Shown: positions 12,053-23,030, numbered from the stretch's first letter. The stretch: DNA of 64,000 nucleotides from Nereocystis luetkeana (GCA_031213475.1 JARUPZ010000021.1:2217501-2281500), one strand, 5' to 3'. Numbers and translations: made by a program. The notes: generated from the sequence alone by a model not told the origin.

Positions 12053-13548
12053 CTACCCTGTCTGCCATATCCTTCCTACTTTCGTCGACCGCAGTTTCCC
12101 TTCTACTGCTCCTGTCCCCCCCCTCTCCACATTCCCTTGGTCGGGCTTTCTGCCACTTCTCCTGTTGCCCCCTCCCCCCCCATTCCCTTGGACACCATCC
12201 ACGGCGGATGCGCGGCGCTGCCTACTCATCTCAGCCTCAGCCTCGTGCCACCTCACCATGAACCGTTCGGCTGCTTCAAGGATCCCCCGGTACCACCTCC
12301 CCGCCTTTTTGGCTGCAGTGAACCACAACGCGGTCTGAACTCCAAACACCAAGGGGGCAACTTCCGTTGACCCTTCGGTGGCTTGGAACTCCCTACTAAG
12401 GTCTCCGACTATGCATCTATGCCAAGTCTTACACTGTCCGCCTGGTCTCGGGTTCTCCCCACCAGCTATCTTCCCGAACATTACGCGACGCTCCTTGCTT
12501 TGCCGTGCCACGCCCCCCGCAAAGAAGAGCCGCCGTTTACGAATGGTCGTTTCGATGCTCTCGCAACGTGTCATCTTGAGGGCCTTCGCGTGCGAGAGGG
12601 TGGCATGGTCAGTACGAAGTCGGCGCTGGAAGCCACTGACTTGCAACAGGACTTGGTGGTGAGCCGTTCGAAGCTTGGCAAAGTGTTCCGCTCTGAGGGT
12701 CCACGTCACATATCCGTACAACAGGGTCTCAATCACCTCGGCCTGCAGCATTCGGACTTTCAGGCTAAGCGGGGCGGTCGTCCTATCGTACAACTCCGGG
12801 CCGAACCGTTTGAGGCATGCTCGCATGAGGCGGATCCGTCGGTCGATTTCGAGCGAGAGGTCAGCGTTTTTGTCGATAATGCCGCCTAGGTATAAGAACT
12901 GGGTCGTCTGCCCCAGGTCTGCCGCTTCGATGACGAGCGGTGGTGCGAGGGTTGTCTGGTCTGCTGTTCGTAGAGGCATTGTCTCCGTCTTCTTTTCCGA
13001 TACCGTGAGGCCTGCTGCTTCGAAGACAGTCACGATGACTGCCATCATTTTCGCGAGCCCTTCAGCCGACTTCGAGACAATTCCTGCATCATCGGCGTAC
13101 AACATGCCCCATACAGCCCTTCGCACGCACGCCAATGAATGGCTCCTGCTTCCCTGTTCGAACTACTCCAGCATCACTGAGTTGGACCAAATCCCTTACA
13201 ATGGCTTCGTCTTGGCTGAAGCGTACTAGTACGACGTGGAACGCAGCAGCGAAGAACACGTTGAACAGTAACGGTGATAGTACACAGCCTTGCCGCAGCC
13301 CCTGCGTGGCATCAAACCATTCCGAGTGCTCGCCGTCATCAGTACGCACGCAAGCCCGCATGCCCATCGTGGAAATTACGGATAATTCTCAGTATCTTGG
13401 TTGGTACGCCAAAGCGTGTGAGTACCTTCCATAACAGCTCTCGGTCGACAGAGTCATACGCTTTCTGCAGATCGATGAAGCACACGCACAAGGGGATTTT
13501 CCTCTGTCTTCCAGTAGTAGTTCTCAACAGGTGTGCAGGTATTTCATA
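12053..13548 (-). mobile_element. 5'-truncated LINE with reverse transcriptase
   Basis: The minus strand encodes the catalytic half of a non-LTR reverse transcriptase. Block A is FIDLQKAYD at about 13490, block B is [14 protein letters not shown] at about 13285 and block C is YADD at about 13092. After these comes a long C-terminal region with METMPLR-like, LYLGGIIDKNADL and IRKRRLFFAG stretches, ending in a Gly-rich tail at 12053. Nothing upstream of block A remains, so the endonuclease is missing. The frame changes at least twice (near 13360 and 13130). Clade not resolved. The plus-strand fragment at 7796 is a relative. It is non-functional as read. Confidence 0.88.
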
Positions 13549-13785
13549 AGAGCATTATAGTTCGCTCTTGCGCCACTCCCCTATTAATAGGCACTTCCCG
13601 GAGGGGAACCTTGTACACGGTAGTATGACAGTAGTATCACAGTAGTATCACAGGCAGTGCGCAAAATGATTATATGATTATGCTAATTATCCTGTTGACC
13701 CGGGTAGCATCTAGGGGAGTCACTGGCCTATATCATTGACAAGGAAAATAAATACCTGGTACCTGGTGTATACGGTCGCCCCGGT

Positions 13786-14097
13786 GGTTCAAGTGGTTAA
13801 CCTCGAATTCTACTTGTTTGAGTCCTGGGTTCGAGCCCCAGGTGGGTCGGACTTTGACTTTATTTGCAAAATTATAAAAAGGATTCAATTGTTGAGAGCG
13901 CCTTGCAGCGTGGGTAGGCACAATTCGATGCGAGTCGACGAGGGAAGAAAAGGCTGAAATCTTCTCGCGATAAAAATGAAGGCACGTACCGTAGCGGGAA
14001 GGGGGGAGAAGAGCCTGCTATGTGACCCCGGATCTGAGTTACGAGTGGGAAGGGGAGAGAGAAGAAGATGTGCGAAGATAATGAATGGGAAGAGAAA
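13786..14097 (+). repeat. SINE-A, longest copy, with tRNA-like head
   Basis: The head (13786-13858) has an A-box-like TGGTTCAAGTGG and a perfect T-arm CTGGG-TTCGAGC-CCCAG, a Pol III B box. The acceptor strands pair in about six of seven positions with a slip of one base, so it is a tRNA derivative and not a usable tRNA. An A/T-rich link (13860-13910) leads to the SINE-A body (GGCACAATTCGATGCG to GATAATGAATGGGAAGAGAAA). Because other copies begin exactly at the body, the head could instead belong to a second SINE that landed beside it. Confidence 0.7.
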
Positions 14098-14124
14098 TAT
14101 ATACTTATATATATACATATATAT

Positions 14125-14478
14125 CGCCATTTCGAGGAGGGTGTCGAGGTTCAAGCTCCAGCTTAGGGACCGCCAAGAAGGAAGAAGGAACAGGGTGGGA
14201 GGGACGACAGACCCACACCGATGGCGTGGGGATGGAGCTTGGATGCAGCTTAGGATTTAAGAATAGAACGTAATGACAAGGAAGGAGCAAGGACAGCAAA
14301 TGGAGTAGACAAGCCGAAAAAATAAAATTGTCACAGAAGGGAGGTAGACTTGGTGCATGCATGGGTTTCCTTTTGTTTCCGAGGTTTTTCTTCTTTCAGG
14401 AAAGTTATGAGTGATCAATGTTGAAGATCATGCTGCATATTGTCGGATGGCACAAGGGAAATAATAATAATTATACAA
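14125..14478 (+). repeat. R3 repeat, longest plus copy
   Basis: Runs from CCATTTCGAGGAGGGTGTCG through ACAGACCCACACCGATGGCG and GGGAGGTAGACTTGGTGCAT to GTCGGATGGCACAAGGGAAA, with an ATAATAATAA tail. The minus-strand copy at 15592-15855 shares both ends, which fixes a length of roughly 260-350 bp. No protein domain is seen. A SINE or a LINE 3' end are both possible. Confidence 0.75.
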
Positions 14479-14671
14479 ACAGGTGAGCGAAGCGTGAGGA
14501 TGAAGGCGCAAAACTACCTCGTGCTTTTTTTGGCGTCGGCCTCATGGCTGGGATGCGCGCAATCGTGGGGAGGAGGGGTGAGTCCTCGAAGTTTGTGTCT
14601 CGAAGAACGCGAAAAACAAGTGTGTGAACAATATACCCCAGGTATACCTGGATACCTGGTATTGATATAGT

Positions 14672-14780
14672 TATATTGCCATCCGACAAAGTGCATCAGC
14701 ATGACGAGCCCGTTTTTATCACTCAAAACCATTCCCGAAAGAAGAAATCCTCGGAAAAAAAGGAAACCTATCCACAAGGT
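14672..14780 (-). repeat. R3 repeat, 3' end
   Basis: Minus-strand match to the last ~100 bp of R3 (CATCCGACAAAGTGCATC and CATTCCCGAAAGAAGAAAT as read on plus). It is preceded by a cluster of three near-TACCTGGTA words at 14636-14661. Confidence 0.7.
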
Positions 14781-15089
14781 CTATCTACCTTCTTTCACGG
14801 CGGCCCCTACACTATAGGTCCAAGAACGGGAGAAGAGAGGCTTCCCAGTGTATCCCCCAAGAATACAAATAATAATGGAGCATCGACGGGAAGCCTACGA
14901 GCAACCGCGTTTTTCGAACAGACAGCAATATGTTCGACTCACGCAGTAGTAGTAGCTCTTGAGGGACAACACACACCGAAGTTTTGTTGGGTGGTTTGGG
15001 CTTATTTTGGGGCCTATTTACTACCACCGGTGTAATATGGGCTTCCGCGGTGCCTCTGCTTCCTTCTATGCTTTGTCTATGACACTCTG

Positions 15090-15440
15090 TCATGTGCTTG
15101 GGAAGGAGGACTGGGCCCTTGCGGTTGGAGGCGGAAGTAAAAAGGCAGTAGTAGCACGTGGCGGGAGGGGTTGGAGAGTAAGGTGGAAGAGCTACAGAGA
15201 GAGCGAGACGGCAGGGACTCTCCTCCAAGGTACTACCGACAGCGCGGTGTATACCACCAACACCGCACGACCTTCTGCGCGTCGAAACTTGCGCGTATGT
15301 ATAGTAGTTATAAACCAGCCATTTTTCTGGACATCGGGTTTTGGGTAGATGCTTCTTCGGGAGTAGTAGTGCTTGGTGGGGAGGACTGGGCCCTTGCGGT
15401 TGGAGGTGGCAGGGTCAGGGGGACGCGAAGTAGCAGTAGT
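15090..15440. repeat. imperfect direct duplication
   Basis: GGAGGACTGGGCCCTTGCGG followed by TTGGAGG occurs at 15105 and again at 15380. Each is followed by an AGTAGTAG-type run. No gene is supported here. Confidence 0.6.
15290..15360 (+). repeat. repeat R7, empty-site copy
   Basis: Homologous to 16500-16569 through GCGCGTA, TAAACCAGCCATTTTTCTGG, ACATCGGGTTTT and GGTAGATG. Here the sequence reads AGTTATAAACC; the other copy reads AGTTACCAGGTATAAACC. The difference is precisely CCAGGTA after a TA. Confidence 0.8.
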
Positions 15441-15591
15441 AGTAGTAGCGGGGATGGTTGATTGTGGTAGCCTTCATGTGCGTCACAATGGTTTTTGATT
15501 TGTCGTAGGATACTGCCGCGCTTCTGTTCTGGCGAGTTCTTCACTTTCTGTTCCTTAGTGAGTTCTTCACTTACTTTCTGTTTTAGAACAA

Positions 15592-15855
15592 CACCCACCA
15601 CACATTGCCGAATGGCAAGCATAATACTAATTAGTATTGCTGCCTTTGCTCCCCCTCCTCCACATTCTCAATACGTATTGTTTACGTTCTATTCGTAAGC
15701 CCTCTCAGCTACATCCAAGCTCCGCCATCCTCACCCAATCGGTGTGGGTCTCTGTCATCCCCCCCCCCCCCCCCCCCCCTCTTCTCCTGCTCGATTCCCG
15801 TCGACCCCTAAGCTGTGGAGTTTGAATCGCGGCATCCTCCTCGAAGTGGCGACCT
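15592..15855 (-). repeat. R3 repeat, near full length
   Basis: Minus-strand copy containing both ends of R3 (CCACTTCGAGGAGGATGCCG at 15850 and CATTGCCGAATGGCAAGC at 15603). A C-tract at 15760-15779 sits inside it. Confidence 0.75.
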
Positions 15856-16278
15856 GTGTAGTCACCCAGACGATTTGGAGTAGTAGGCGTACAAGTACTT
15901 GTTTACAAGGCAGCACAGTCGCAGTCTGTTGAGTTTTTTGTACATTTTTTTCGAACATACATGTCGTCAGCACTACTTCTTCTGCTTCACATTGTCATGT
16001 CTTCTTCGTTGCTGCTGTGATACACGCCGTGATGGTACGCTTTAGTGGAGACCCAGAGGGTTTCGAACCAGACATCACGTGACGGATCACATGCATACAA
16101 CATATATCTGCCCAAAAACGAGCAAAAAGAGAGAGATTATACGTGCTATACTATTGATAGAAATACATGCCTGGCACGTAGACTGCTGCATCCAATAGTT
16201 GAGATCCTCTGGTGGGGCGAGAAATCAGACTCTACGCGCTGCGCAGGTCTATACATAACATGCGTACGTAGAACTGCT

Positions 16279-16470
16279 TAATTTTAGAACCGCAGTCCCG
16301 ATTTGGGGACAAACTACTTGAAATTTGCATCGATTGTCCCCAAAATGAGACTGCAGTTCTAAAAGGGTTAACTCGTTCCGTACTGCAGTCCCGATTTGGG
16401 TACAAATCGGTAAATTTTCCAAGTATTTTGTTCCCAGCAAAAAAACGGGACTGCGGTACTAAAGGGGTTC
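16279..16470. repeat. MITE family 2, head-to-tail dimer
   Basis: Two palindromic copies, 16279-16371 and about 16368-16470, share the junction AGGGTTAACTCG. Each keeps the CCGCAGTCCCG/CGGGACTGCGG core. The second is more diverged (TACTGCAGTCCCGATTTGGG). Confidence 0.8.
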
Positions 16471-16499
16471 ATTTCATGCTTGCTTGCTAAATGCTTACA

Positions 16500-16569
16500 C
16501 GTGCGCGTAACACAGTTACCAGGTATAAACCAACCATTCTGATGGACAGCCGGTTTTTTGGTAGATGTT
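16500..16569 (+). repeat. repeat R7, filled copy
   Basis: The sister of 15290-15360 carrying TACCAGGTA at 16517 where the other has TA. Its right end is interrupted by MITE family 1 copy 4. Confidence 0.8.
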
Positions 16570-16686
16570 ACTACGGGGGACCATAGTTAATAGGACCTAT
16601 GGTCTAGATAAAAACCTACCTGGTATATATTTAACCATTTTTGCCAACAATATTTGGTCCTATTAACTATGGTCCCCCGTAATAGT
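16570..16686. repeat. MITE family 1, copy 4 (filled)
   Basis: A palindrome with ACTACGGGGGACCATAGT and its complement. It carries TACCTGGTA at 16617 in the same place where copies 2, 3 and 7 have a plain TA. Confidence 0.9.
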
Positions 16687-16778
16687 AACCGCAGTCCCGC
16701 TTGGGAACACGAACAAGTTTCTCAGAATTATGACTGTGGTTTGTCCCCAAAACGGGACTGACTGCAGCCCCAAAAGGC
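16687..16778. repeat. MITE family 2, diverged copy
   Basis: Directly abuts the family 1 copy. ACCGCAGTCCCGCTTGGGAA at the left and GGTTTGTCCCCAAAACGGGA at the right form weakened arms. Confidence 0.65.
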
Positions 16779-16848
16779 AAGTTCAGGACCGGAATGGTCG
16801 TTTTTTGGAGGATGGGATAGAGGGATGGTTGGTTGTAGTAGTCTTCAT

Positions 16849-16849
<1 letters not shown>

Positions 16850-16886
<37 letters not shown>

Positions 16887-17067
16887 CCATCCCATTCATT
16901 ATCTTCGCACATCTTCTTCTCTCTCTCCTTCCAACTCGTAACTCAGATCCGGGGTCACATAGCAGGCTCTTCTCCCCCCTTCCCGCTACGGTACGTGCCT
17001 TCATTTTTATCGCGAGAAGATTTCAGCCTTTTCTTCCCTCGTCGACTCGCATCGAATTGTGCCTACC
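16850..17067 (-). repeat. SINE-A copy with long poly(A)
   Basis: Minus-strand SINE-A body starting at GTAGGCACAATTCGATGCG and ending in about 36 A (T run 16851-16886). It lacks the tRNA-like head. The long pure tail suggests it is the youngest copy in the window. Confidence 0.85.
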
Positions 17068-17189
17068 CATGTGCGTCAAATGGTTGGTTTTGATATGTCG
17101 TATGATACTGCTGTGCTTCGCTTTATGTTCTGGAGAGTTCTTCTCTTTTTGTTCCTTAGTCTTTTTCCCAAGAACACTATGCAATTGGT

Positions 17190-17470
17190 GTATACGTAGG
17201 TTTCCTGCGTATGTATACGGAGATTTCTTCTTTCAGGGATGTTTTGATTGATCACAACGTGAAAGCTCATGCTGCAACATTGTCGGATGGGCAAGCCTAT
17301 AAATAGTAATATAATATAGCCGAAAGTTGGCACTGAAGGGAGGTAGACTTGGTGAGTGTTGGGTTTCATTTTGTTTCCGAGGTTTTTTCTTCTTTCGGGA
17401 AAGATATGAGTGATCAAATGTTGAAGATCATGCTGCACATTGTCGGATGGCAAGAGAAATAATAATATTA
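17190..17470 (+). repeat. two tandem R3 3' ends
   Basis: Two R3 tails lie in the same direction: 17190-17305 (diverged, ending GTCGGATGGGCAAGCC) and 17325-17470 (close match, ending GATGGCAAGAGAAATAATAA). The link at 17070-17160 is also shared with 15480-15560 (TGTGCGTCA...TGTTCCTTAGT). Confidence 0.75.
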
Positions 17471-18114
17471 AAAACCTGGTACATGGTGATGCTATAATGA
17501 TCGTTTAATAGAACGTCAGACGGATTGAGAATCGAAAAAATATGTATTTCCTGTCGTTAAAAAATCTCACAAAATAAATGCGCCTGCCCTAAGAGAAAGG
17601 CTGGTGAAAAGGAGTACGACAGGTGTCTCAAAAACGAGTCTGAGAGACATGGGATTACTGCAGCTGTGGGGGTTGGCGCTTGCAAAATGAGTGCGAGGAT
17701 TGAATAATAACAGAAAACGATGAGCCTCTTCTGATGAATGGTGTACAGCTGTTGCAGCGGTGAAGTAGATTGCAGTGAGTGGCTGTTGACACACTCGGCC
17801 TTTTCGCCTCCATCCTGTAATATAATACACTACCACCGCATGCTACTACTTGGCATAGACCGGCTTGCTTGCTCCTGTACGATAAAAAATAGTTTTTCAG
17901 GCATTGCCTTTTTCCTGCAACACTTGTGGCGTTGAACTGATGATCCCCTATCATATGACATAATAACCAGATATCGAAACATTAGTTATTGATTACGCTT
18001 CTGAGGTATATTGTTATATCCGAAGCATGGGCGCCGGCACCCATGCGACGCCCTGTAATGTACGGAAATAAAAAGGAAGGGAAGCGGGTCGGGAGTCTCG
18101 GAACACTCGGATAA
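17471..18114. other. no gene recognised
   Basis: Short overlapping open frames only, with no motif. Confidence 0.55.
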
Positions 18115-18294
18115 GGGCCCGTCCAAACGAAGCGTTTATAATCTTGAAGCTTAGAGCGAAGGATAAAAGCGAAAGCCAAGATGGGATGGGGAAGTACACT
18201 CGTTCTGGTATTATAGGCTAAAAATGAAAAATGAGGGCCAACAACGATATAGACTGGCAGTTCATTAACTTTAACTTCCAAATTAAAACATCAA
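18115..18294. mobile_element. left end of a GGGCCCGTCC TIR element (partial)
   Basis: TAA at 18112-18114 precedes GGGCCCGTCCAAACG. The interior (AGCCAAGATGGGATGGGG, AAAATGAGGGCC) matches the left parts of the elements at 18295 and 19843. No matching right end was found before the next left end, so it is a truncated or interrupted copy. Confidence 0.6.
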
Positions 18295-19777
18295 GGGCCC
18301 ATCCAAAAGATGCGTTTTCAACCTAAAAACGAAAGTTATAAAGACAAAAGCCAAGATGAGATGGGAGGATACACTTGTGCTGGTTGGCCAAAATGAAAAA
18401 TTGGGGGCGGAGTATCGTAGACCGGCTGAGATATTTAACATGCCCCACATTGTGTCGATTAGAACAAAAAAAAAAAAATGAGGGCCGGTATTGAAGGAGG
18501 ATGTTTTCAGATCTAATCGATTTCGAATCGTTTTTTCGCTCATGAATCGAAACGATTTCAAGTCGATTTGGTGGGGGAAACGCGCTTTGGTTTCTAGCGG
18601 GAGACCGCGTATCCAACGCATCCTTCTCTAATGTTCTATTAGATCGGAATAACGCAACATCTCATACAGCATCCGGCTGACAAGAACCGAGGAGAGCAGA
18701 TGGGAACGACGGCGTGCATCGTCGCGTGCGCGCCGCCGCCAGCCTCTGTTTTTTCGCGGCGCAGGCTATAGAAAGCCTTCACGCTCTCCTCGTCTTCTCT
18801 AGGGTGGGCCGAGAAAGCCCTTATCCGTTACGCACGGGGCTGCGATATAGCGATGCAGCTGTCGAAATATTGAGCTTTTCCTCCGTGTTTTTGGTCGATC
18901 GCTCGGCTCTCGTGGCGCTTTTGGCCGATCGAGCTGGTGGAAAAAAATGGGCTCACGACCGCCATGATTGTTTTTAGGAGCCACCTCCGGGGTACGCTAG
19001 GTTGTAGGCTGCAGCCGCGGGCGCGGCTATTGCCCCGGTCGCCCCTCGTTAAGGTTCACGATTTTACCGCCTCCGTGGTGGTCGTCGAAAACACCCAAAC
19101 ATCGTTGGATTGCCTCGGGGGCGTTGCCCCAGTTGGAACATCCCCATGCAAAAGTTGGATGGACTCCTCACATCCGAAATTCCGAATACTTTGAAATCGC
19201 TTCGTATTTAATTTGCACCAAAACAGATTTTTTGGGGGACTTTTTTTCGATTCGATCGGATCGACTTGCCCTCGCCCCACATTGCTATTTGTTTTGCTCA
19301 TGAATCTGGAATTACTATTAGTAAGTGCAGGACCTTATCCAGACTTAACCTACAGCAGCATATACAACATCCCCCCCCAAATAGACCGCCAATTTACACT
19401 GAAAACCTACCATACCTTAACCCCAAGGGAGGGCGGGCGGGTCCTTCTTTCAACTCGCCGACGGGTAGAGTACTATGGGAGATAGTTTTCTTCCTCACTC
19501 TGTCAACACTTGCCAGCCTCTCTCTGTCTTCCATGTTCAACCAACTGCAGCCGTCATCAACTCTGTGAACCTCTAGCCCATCCCCTCTCTTCAAGTATGC
19601 CAACGATTCAGTACTTCTCCACAAAACCCCAGATTTCCTCCGTTCAATCTTCCACATGTTTTCTTGGCGTTTCAGTTTTTTAGCAAATCAAAAGAAATTT
19701 CAAATCGATTCAGAAAAAAAAAGTCGATTTTTGAAATCTATTCGATTTGAAACTTTTCTTTGTCATGGACGGGCCCT
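18295..19777. mobile_element. TIR element GGGCCCATCC...GGACGGGCCC, ~1.48 kb
   Basis: The left end GGGCCCATCCAAAAG faces the right end CATGGACGGGCCCT. If the TIR starts with A, the flanks give a TCA/TCA duplication. Subterminal zones on both sides hold ATCGATTTCGAATCG-like palindromes (18515-18570 and 19690-19830), matching the architecture of the element at 8931. The internal 18700-19640 part has open frames of up to 97 codons but no identified transposase. Confidence 0.65.
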
Positions 19778-19842
19778 TCATTCTTTTACCAATCATGAAA
19801 CTTCAAGTCGGTTTGAAATCGATTCGATTTTGGAAACTTTAA

Positions 19843-20738
19843 GGGCCCGTCCAAGCGTAAGAACGAAAGCCAACAACACAAGCGAAGATGAGATAGGAAG
19901 ACGCACTCGTTCTCGTTGGCCAAAATGAAAAAAAAAAGAAAAAGTGAGGACCGAGCAGATCGGCTGTGAGTTCATTTTAGCTTCTCGATCGTCAATCGTT
20001 TTATTTCCTACTTCGTACCAATTTAATCGAGAAACCAGAAGCTAAAACCGAACGGCCAAAGCGAGATGCGGGGGTCCATGGCGCCACCCACAGCTGCTAC
20101 GAACGCCCCGTTGAATATTGCGGGGGGCCATAGTTAATAGCACCTATGGTATACATAAAAATACTATACCCTGGTATATTTAACCATTGTCACTATAACA
20201 CTATTTGGTCCTAGTAACTCTGGCCCCCCGTAACAGACCCACACAACGTGCGAACAACACGCTCCTGGTGCCAGCCATTGCAGCTCCCATCGCCGCAGAC
20301 AAAACCGTGACCCATGGGGAGACCGTCCCTATCGAGCTGAGTGCTGCTGCAAAGAAGAAATTCGTCTGTTGCACAGCAATTGATGTGCTGCTGTTTCACC
20401 CGGACTTCATCGAGCGCAGATCTCGCGCTTCAGGATACCGGTGCCCTTACGGCGGCAGAGTATCGTCGACTAACCGTGTGAGCACACTCCCCTCTTTTGT
20501 GTCGGGGCTGTGGGCGCCTCCTCTACCGCGGGTGGGTGGTGAATCGGGGTTGGCGCTCCACCTCGGCCGTTGGCTCGTTTTCGTTCGGGATTTTAGCTTT
20601 TGTTTTTCACGCGTATTATATCGTGCGTCTGTACGTAGGGTCATTCGCTTTTTTCCCGAAAAGAGCAGTCAGTCTGTTCGTTTTTTTTTAGCTTTTGTGT
20701 TTAGCTTCACAGCAGTATTTCTCCGTTTGGACGGGCCC
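19843..20738. mobile_element. TIR element GGGCCCGTCC...GGACGGGCCC, TSD TAA
   Basis: The termini GGGCCCGTCCAAGCG and CGTTTGGACGGGCCC are flanked by TAA on both sides (19840-19842 and 20739-20741). It is 896 bp long and split by MITE family 1 copy 5. TIR and target duplication fit the PIF/Harbinger superfamily. A 178-codon open frame (20205-20741) spans MITE and element together, so it is not taken as a gene. Confidence 0.8.
20114..20237. repeat. MITE family 1, copy 5 (diverged)
   Basis: A palindromic copy with GCGGGGGGCCATAGTTAATA and GGCCCCCCGTAACAG ends. At the internal insertion site it reads ACTATACCCTGGTATATTT, a one-base-longer variant of the TACCTGGTA insertion. Confidence 0.85.
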
Positions 20739-20741
20739 TAA

Positions 20742-22199
20742 ACACTCAACTACTTACAGCAGTGATCTACGAATCGGAGTAAACGTGATCACGCGCAACC
20801 AATCTGGAGTCGCCTTAGCTACCTTAGCTGTTTTTTCGGCGTAGTTACGTTCGCCTCCGTGCCCCTTATACATAAACCTCTATACAGGTGGGTGGAAACT
20901 CATTTTATACTACTGCGTTTGTGTATCGGTGTTCTGGGATCGATACGTCTTTGGTCTTGCGTTTTTTTTTTGTATTGGGGGCGATGTCATTGAAATATTT
21001 TCCCCCTGAAAATCATTTTTTCCTTGGAAAGATGAGTCCAGGAAAATTGGGAAAAACAAGGAACCATCCATCCCAAACTCACCAAATACAGGAAGCCTTG
21101 GCCTTTCCTACTGTAAATCAGGATATTTGACGGAGGGGCAAAAAAATCAGGAACGCGTCCAACAAAAAAAAAGAAGAAGGGGAAATCAGAGGGAAAAACC
21201 CTGACAAAACCAGCAGTTTTTGAACTGAACGTTCTTCGAAAATAGCGGCCCTTCTTAAGGTCGTTTTTGTCGTATTATTTACGTACGACGTTTGGTCTGG
21301 GGCGAACTCTCCTTTGGTCTCGACTACAGCAGTATACTTGCCTTTGCTTCCTCTCGAATGGCGTCTCCCCCGAGTGTAATGCGTTGAATACTGATGGAAA
21401 AGTGTTTGTTTTTGCAAGAGGCCGTTCACGGGTCGGATTGAACCTTGCGGGTCAGGTCGTGTCGGGTCGGTTGTGACGGTGACGGGACCCGAGACCTGTG
21501 ATCATTTGGAAACCTCCTGGCCCGACCCAACCCGACCCGACCCACGATATTTCGACAGTTTCCTGACCCGACCGGCGGGTTGTCACCATGACCCTTTGAA
21601 GAGCCCTGTCTTTCTGGTCTTCTACATATATATCGCAAGTTCGTGAATGTGTAAATCGCGGGCCTAAACGTTTTTTTTTGGTAGCGCAATACACTTTTGT
21701 CTTGTGTATCTATGCTCCTGCTTGCTGTTCCATCGCTCGGCATGCCAGGGGTGGACCCCGATCCCGAAGGCGGAAAAATACGCGGAACTCCGCAGTTTCG
21801 ATCGCACCCAATTAACTGCACGAATTATGCGCGCGCGTCGGACGACTCGCGATCTGGATATTCTAGGTCCTTACCCCGCCGTTGTTAGAGATTGTGCAGG
21901 ATCTATCTATCTGTTAGTACCGATCCAACCCAGGAAACATGTGCTACAGTAGACCATGCAGATTACATGGCTCCCACCCGGTAACATGAGTTGGATCATA
22001 CAGATCATACAGATCATACAGATCAGGAATATATCTGCCCTTGAAAGATCTAGATCATAAAGTGGGAATCGATTATCTGGCCAACTAATAACTAGTCGGC
22101 GACTTAAAGTCAGCAAAGTCACAGCCGCGCCCAAAGGGGCTAACGTACAGTATTGGCCCACCGGAAAAAGGCACCTAATGTGAGCAAACCTTATCAATA
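20742..22199. other. no gene recognised; CGGGTCGG inverted-repeat patch
   Basis: Between 21420 and 21600, GGGTCGG words on the left (CGTGTCGGGTCGGTTGTGAC) face CCGACCC words on the right (CCCAACCCGACCCGACCCAC), a potential cruciform of about 170 bp that may be a small foldback element. The rest shows no domain-bearing frame. Confidence 0.5.
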
Positions 22200-22270
22200 G
22201 AACCAGTGATCAATGTTGAAGATCATGCTGCACATTGTCGGATGGCAAGAGAAATAAAAATAAAACCTTA
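22200..22270 (+). repeat. R3 repeat, 3' end
   Basis: GTGATCAATGTTGAAGATCA through GTCGGATGGCAAGAGAAATA with an AAATAAAAATAAAA tail, truncated at the 5' side. Confidence 0.75.
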
Positions 22271-22499
22271 CCGTTAACCTCAGCCTTATCGTGGAACCAT
22301 CCTTGAACAGCCTTGGCCATAGGCCATCACATAGAGTCAAGAATAGCGCTGGACCTCTGAGCACGATTTATCGACCCAAAATTCGCAATGTCCCCCTGAA
22401 CGCGATTTTTGTGTTCTTATTTGATTTTGTTTTTTTTTCGTGGGGTGGGCCCACACTGCTGTGCTGCAACGACACTTGCTCATGTTTCTCTTTTTTTCT

Positions 22500-22670
22500 C
22501 TGCTGTTCCGCCGCTCGGTGTGACAAAGGTGCGAATCCCAAACAAACGGCGCCTCACGGAGTTGGAGCGCTCCGAGGAGGCAAACGCCGACGAGGCGAAC
22601 GGCCTTTCGGGAGACCCCGAGTTCAACCCCTCTGAGACATCCGCCTTCGGGGTGCGTTCAAGTTTGTGAT
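22500..22670 (+). other. possible exon-like open frame, low support
   Basis: A 50-residue charged stretch (RIPNKRRLTELERSEEANAD...) is followed by GTGCGT, a possible splice donor. I recognise no family and see no clear acceptor, so it is noted and not called. Confidence 0.2.
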
Positions 22671-22910
22671 TTTGATATGGCATGAAGACAGGTTATAGGG
22701 CCGCACCATTGGCCCCACTGGCCGAGGGGCCACCATTTGGAACTAACATGTCAATGGTTGCTTGCGGTGCCGTACATTGCTCTCGCACGTGGTTTTCTAT
22801 TCCACACACTAACGCTTAGCTACAACCCTTTAAAGAATCGGTCGACATATACTAGCTATAACAGATTATTAATACGAATAGTATGATTAATAAAGATAAG
22901 GGATCGCCGG

Positions 22911-23030
22911 CGTCCCCGGTGGCTTAGCAGGTGGTCCACGTGCCCACTAAGATCGATTTCGTGGGTTCAAGTCTCACCGAGTGCATACTCGTAAGTACTT
23001 TTTCTTGCGTAAAACAAATGACTATGACTA
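22911..23030 (+). repeat. second tRNA-derived SINE head
   Basis: CGTCCCCGGTGGCTTAGCAG gives an A box and GGGTTCAAGTCTC a B box. The start resembles the head at 13786 (CGCCCCGGTGG), so both may come from the same tRNA. The following body (ACTTTTTCTTGCGTAAAAC, AAGCGCGAAAAGCGTGAGC) is different. The acceptor strands do not pair well enough for a real tRNA. Confidence 0.5.
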
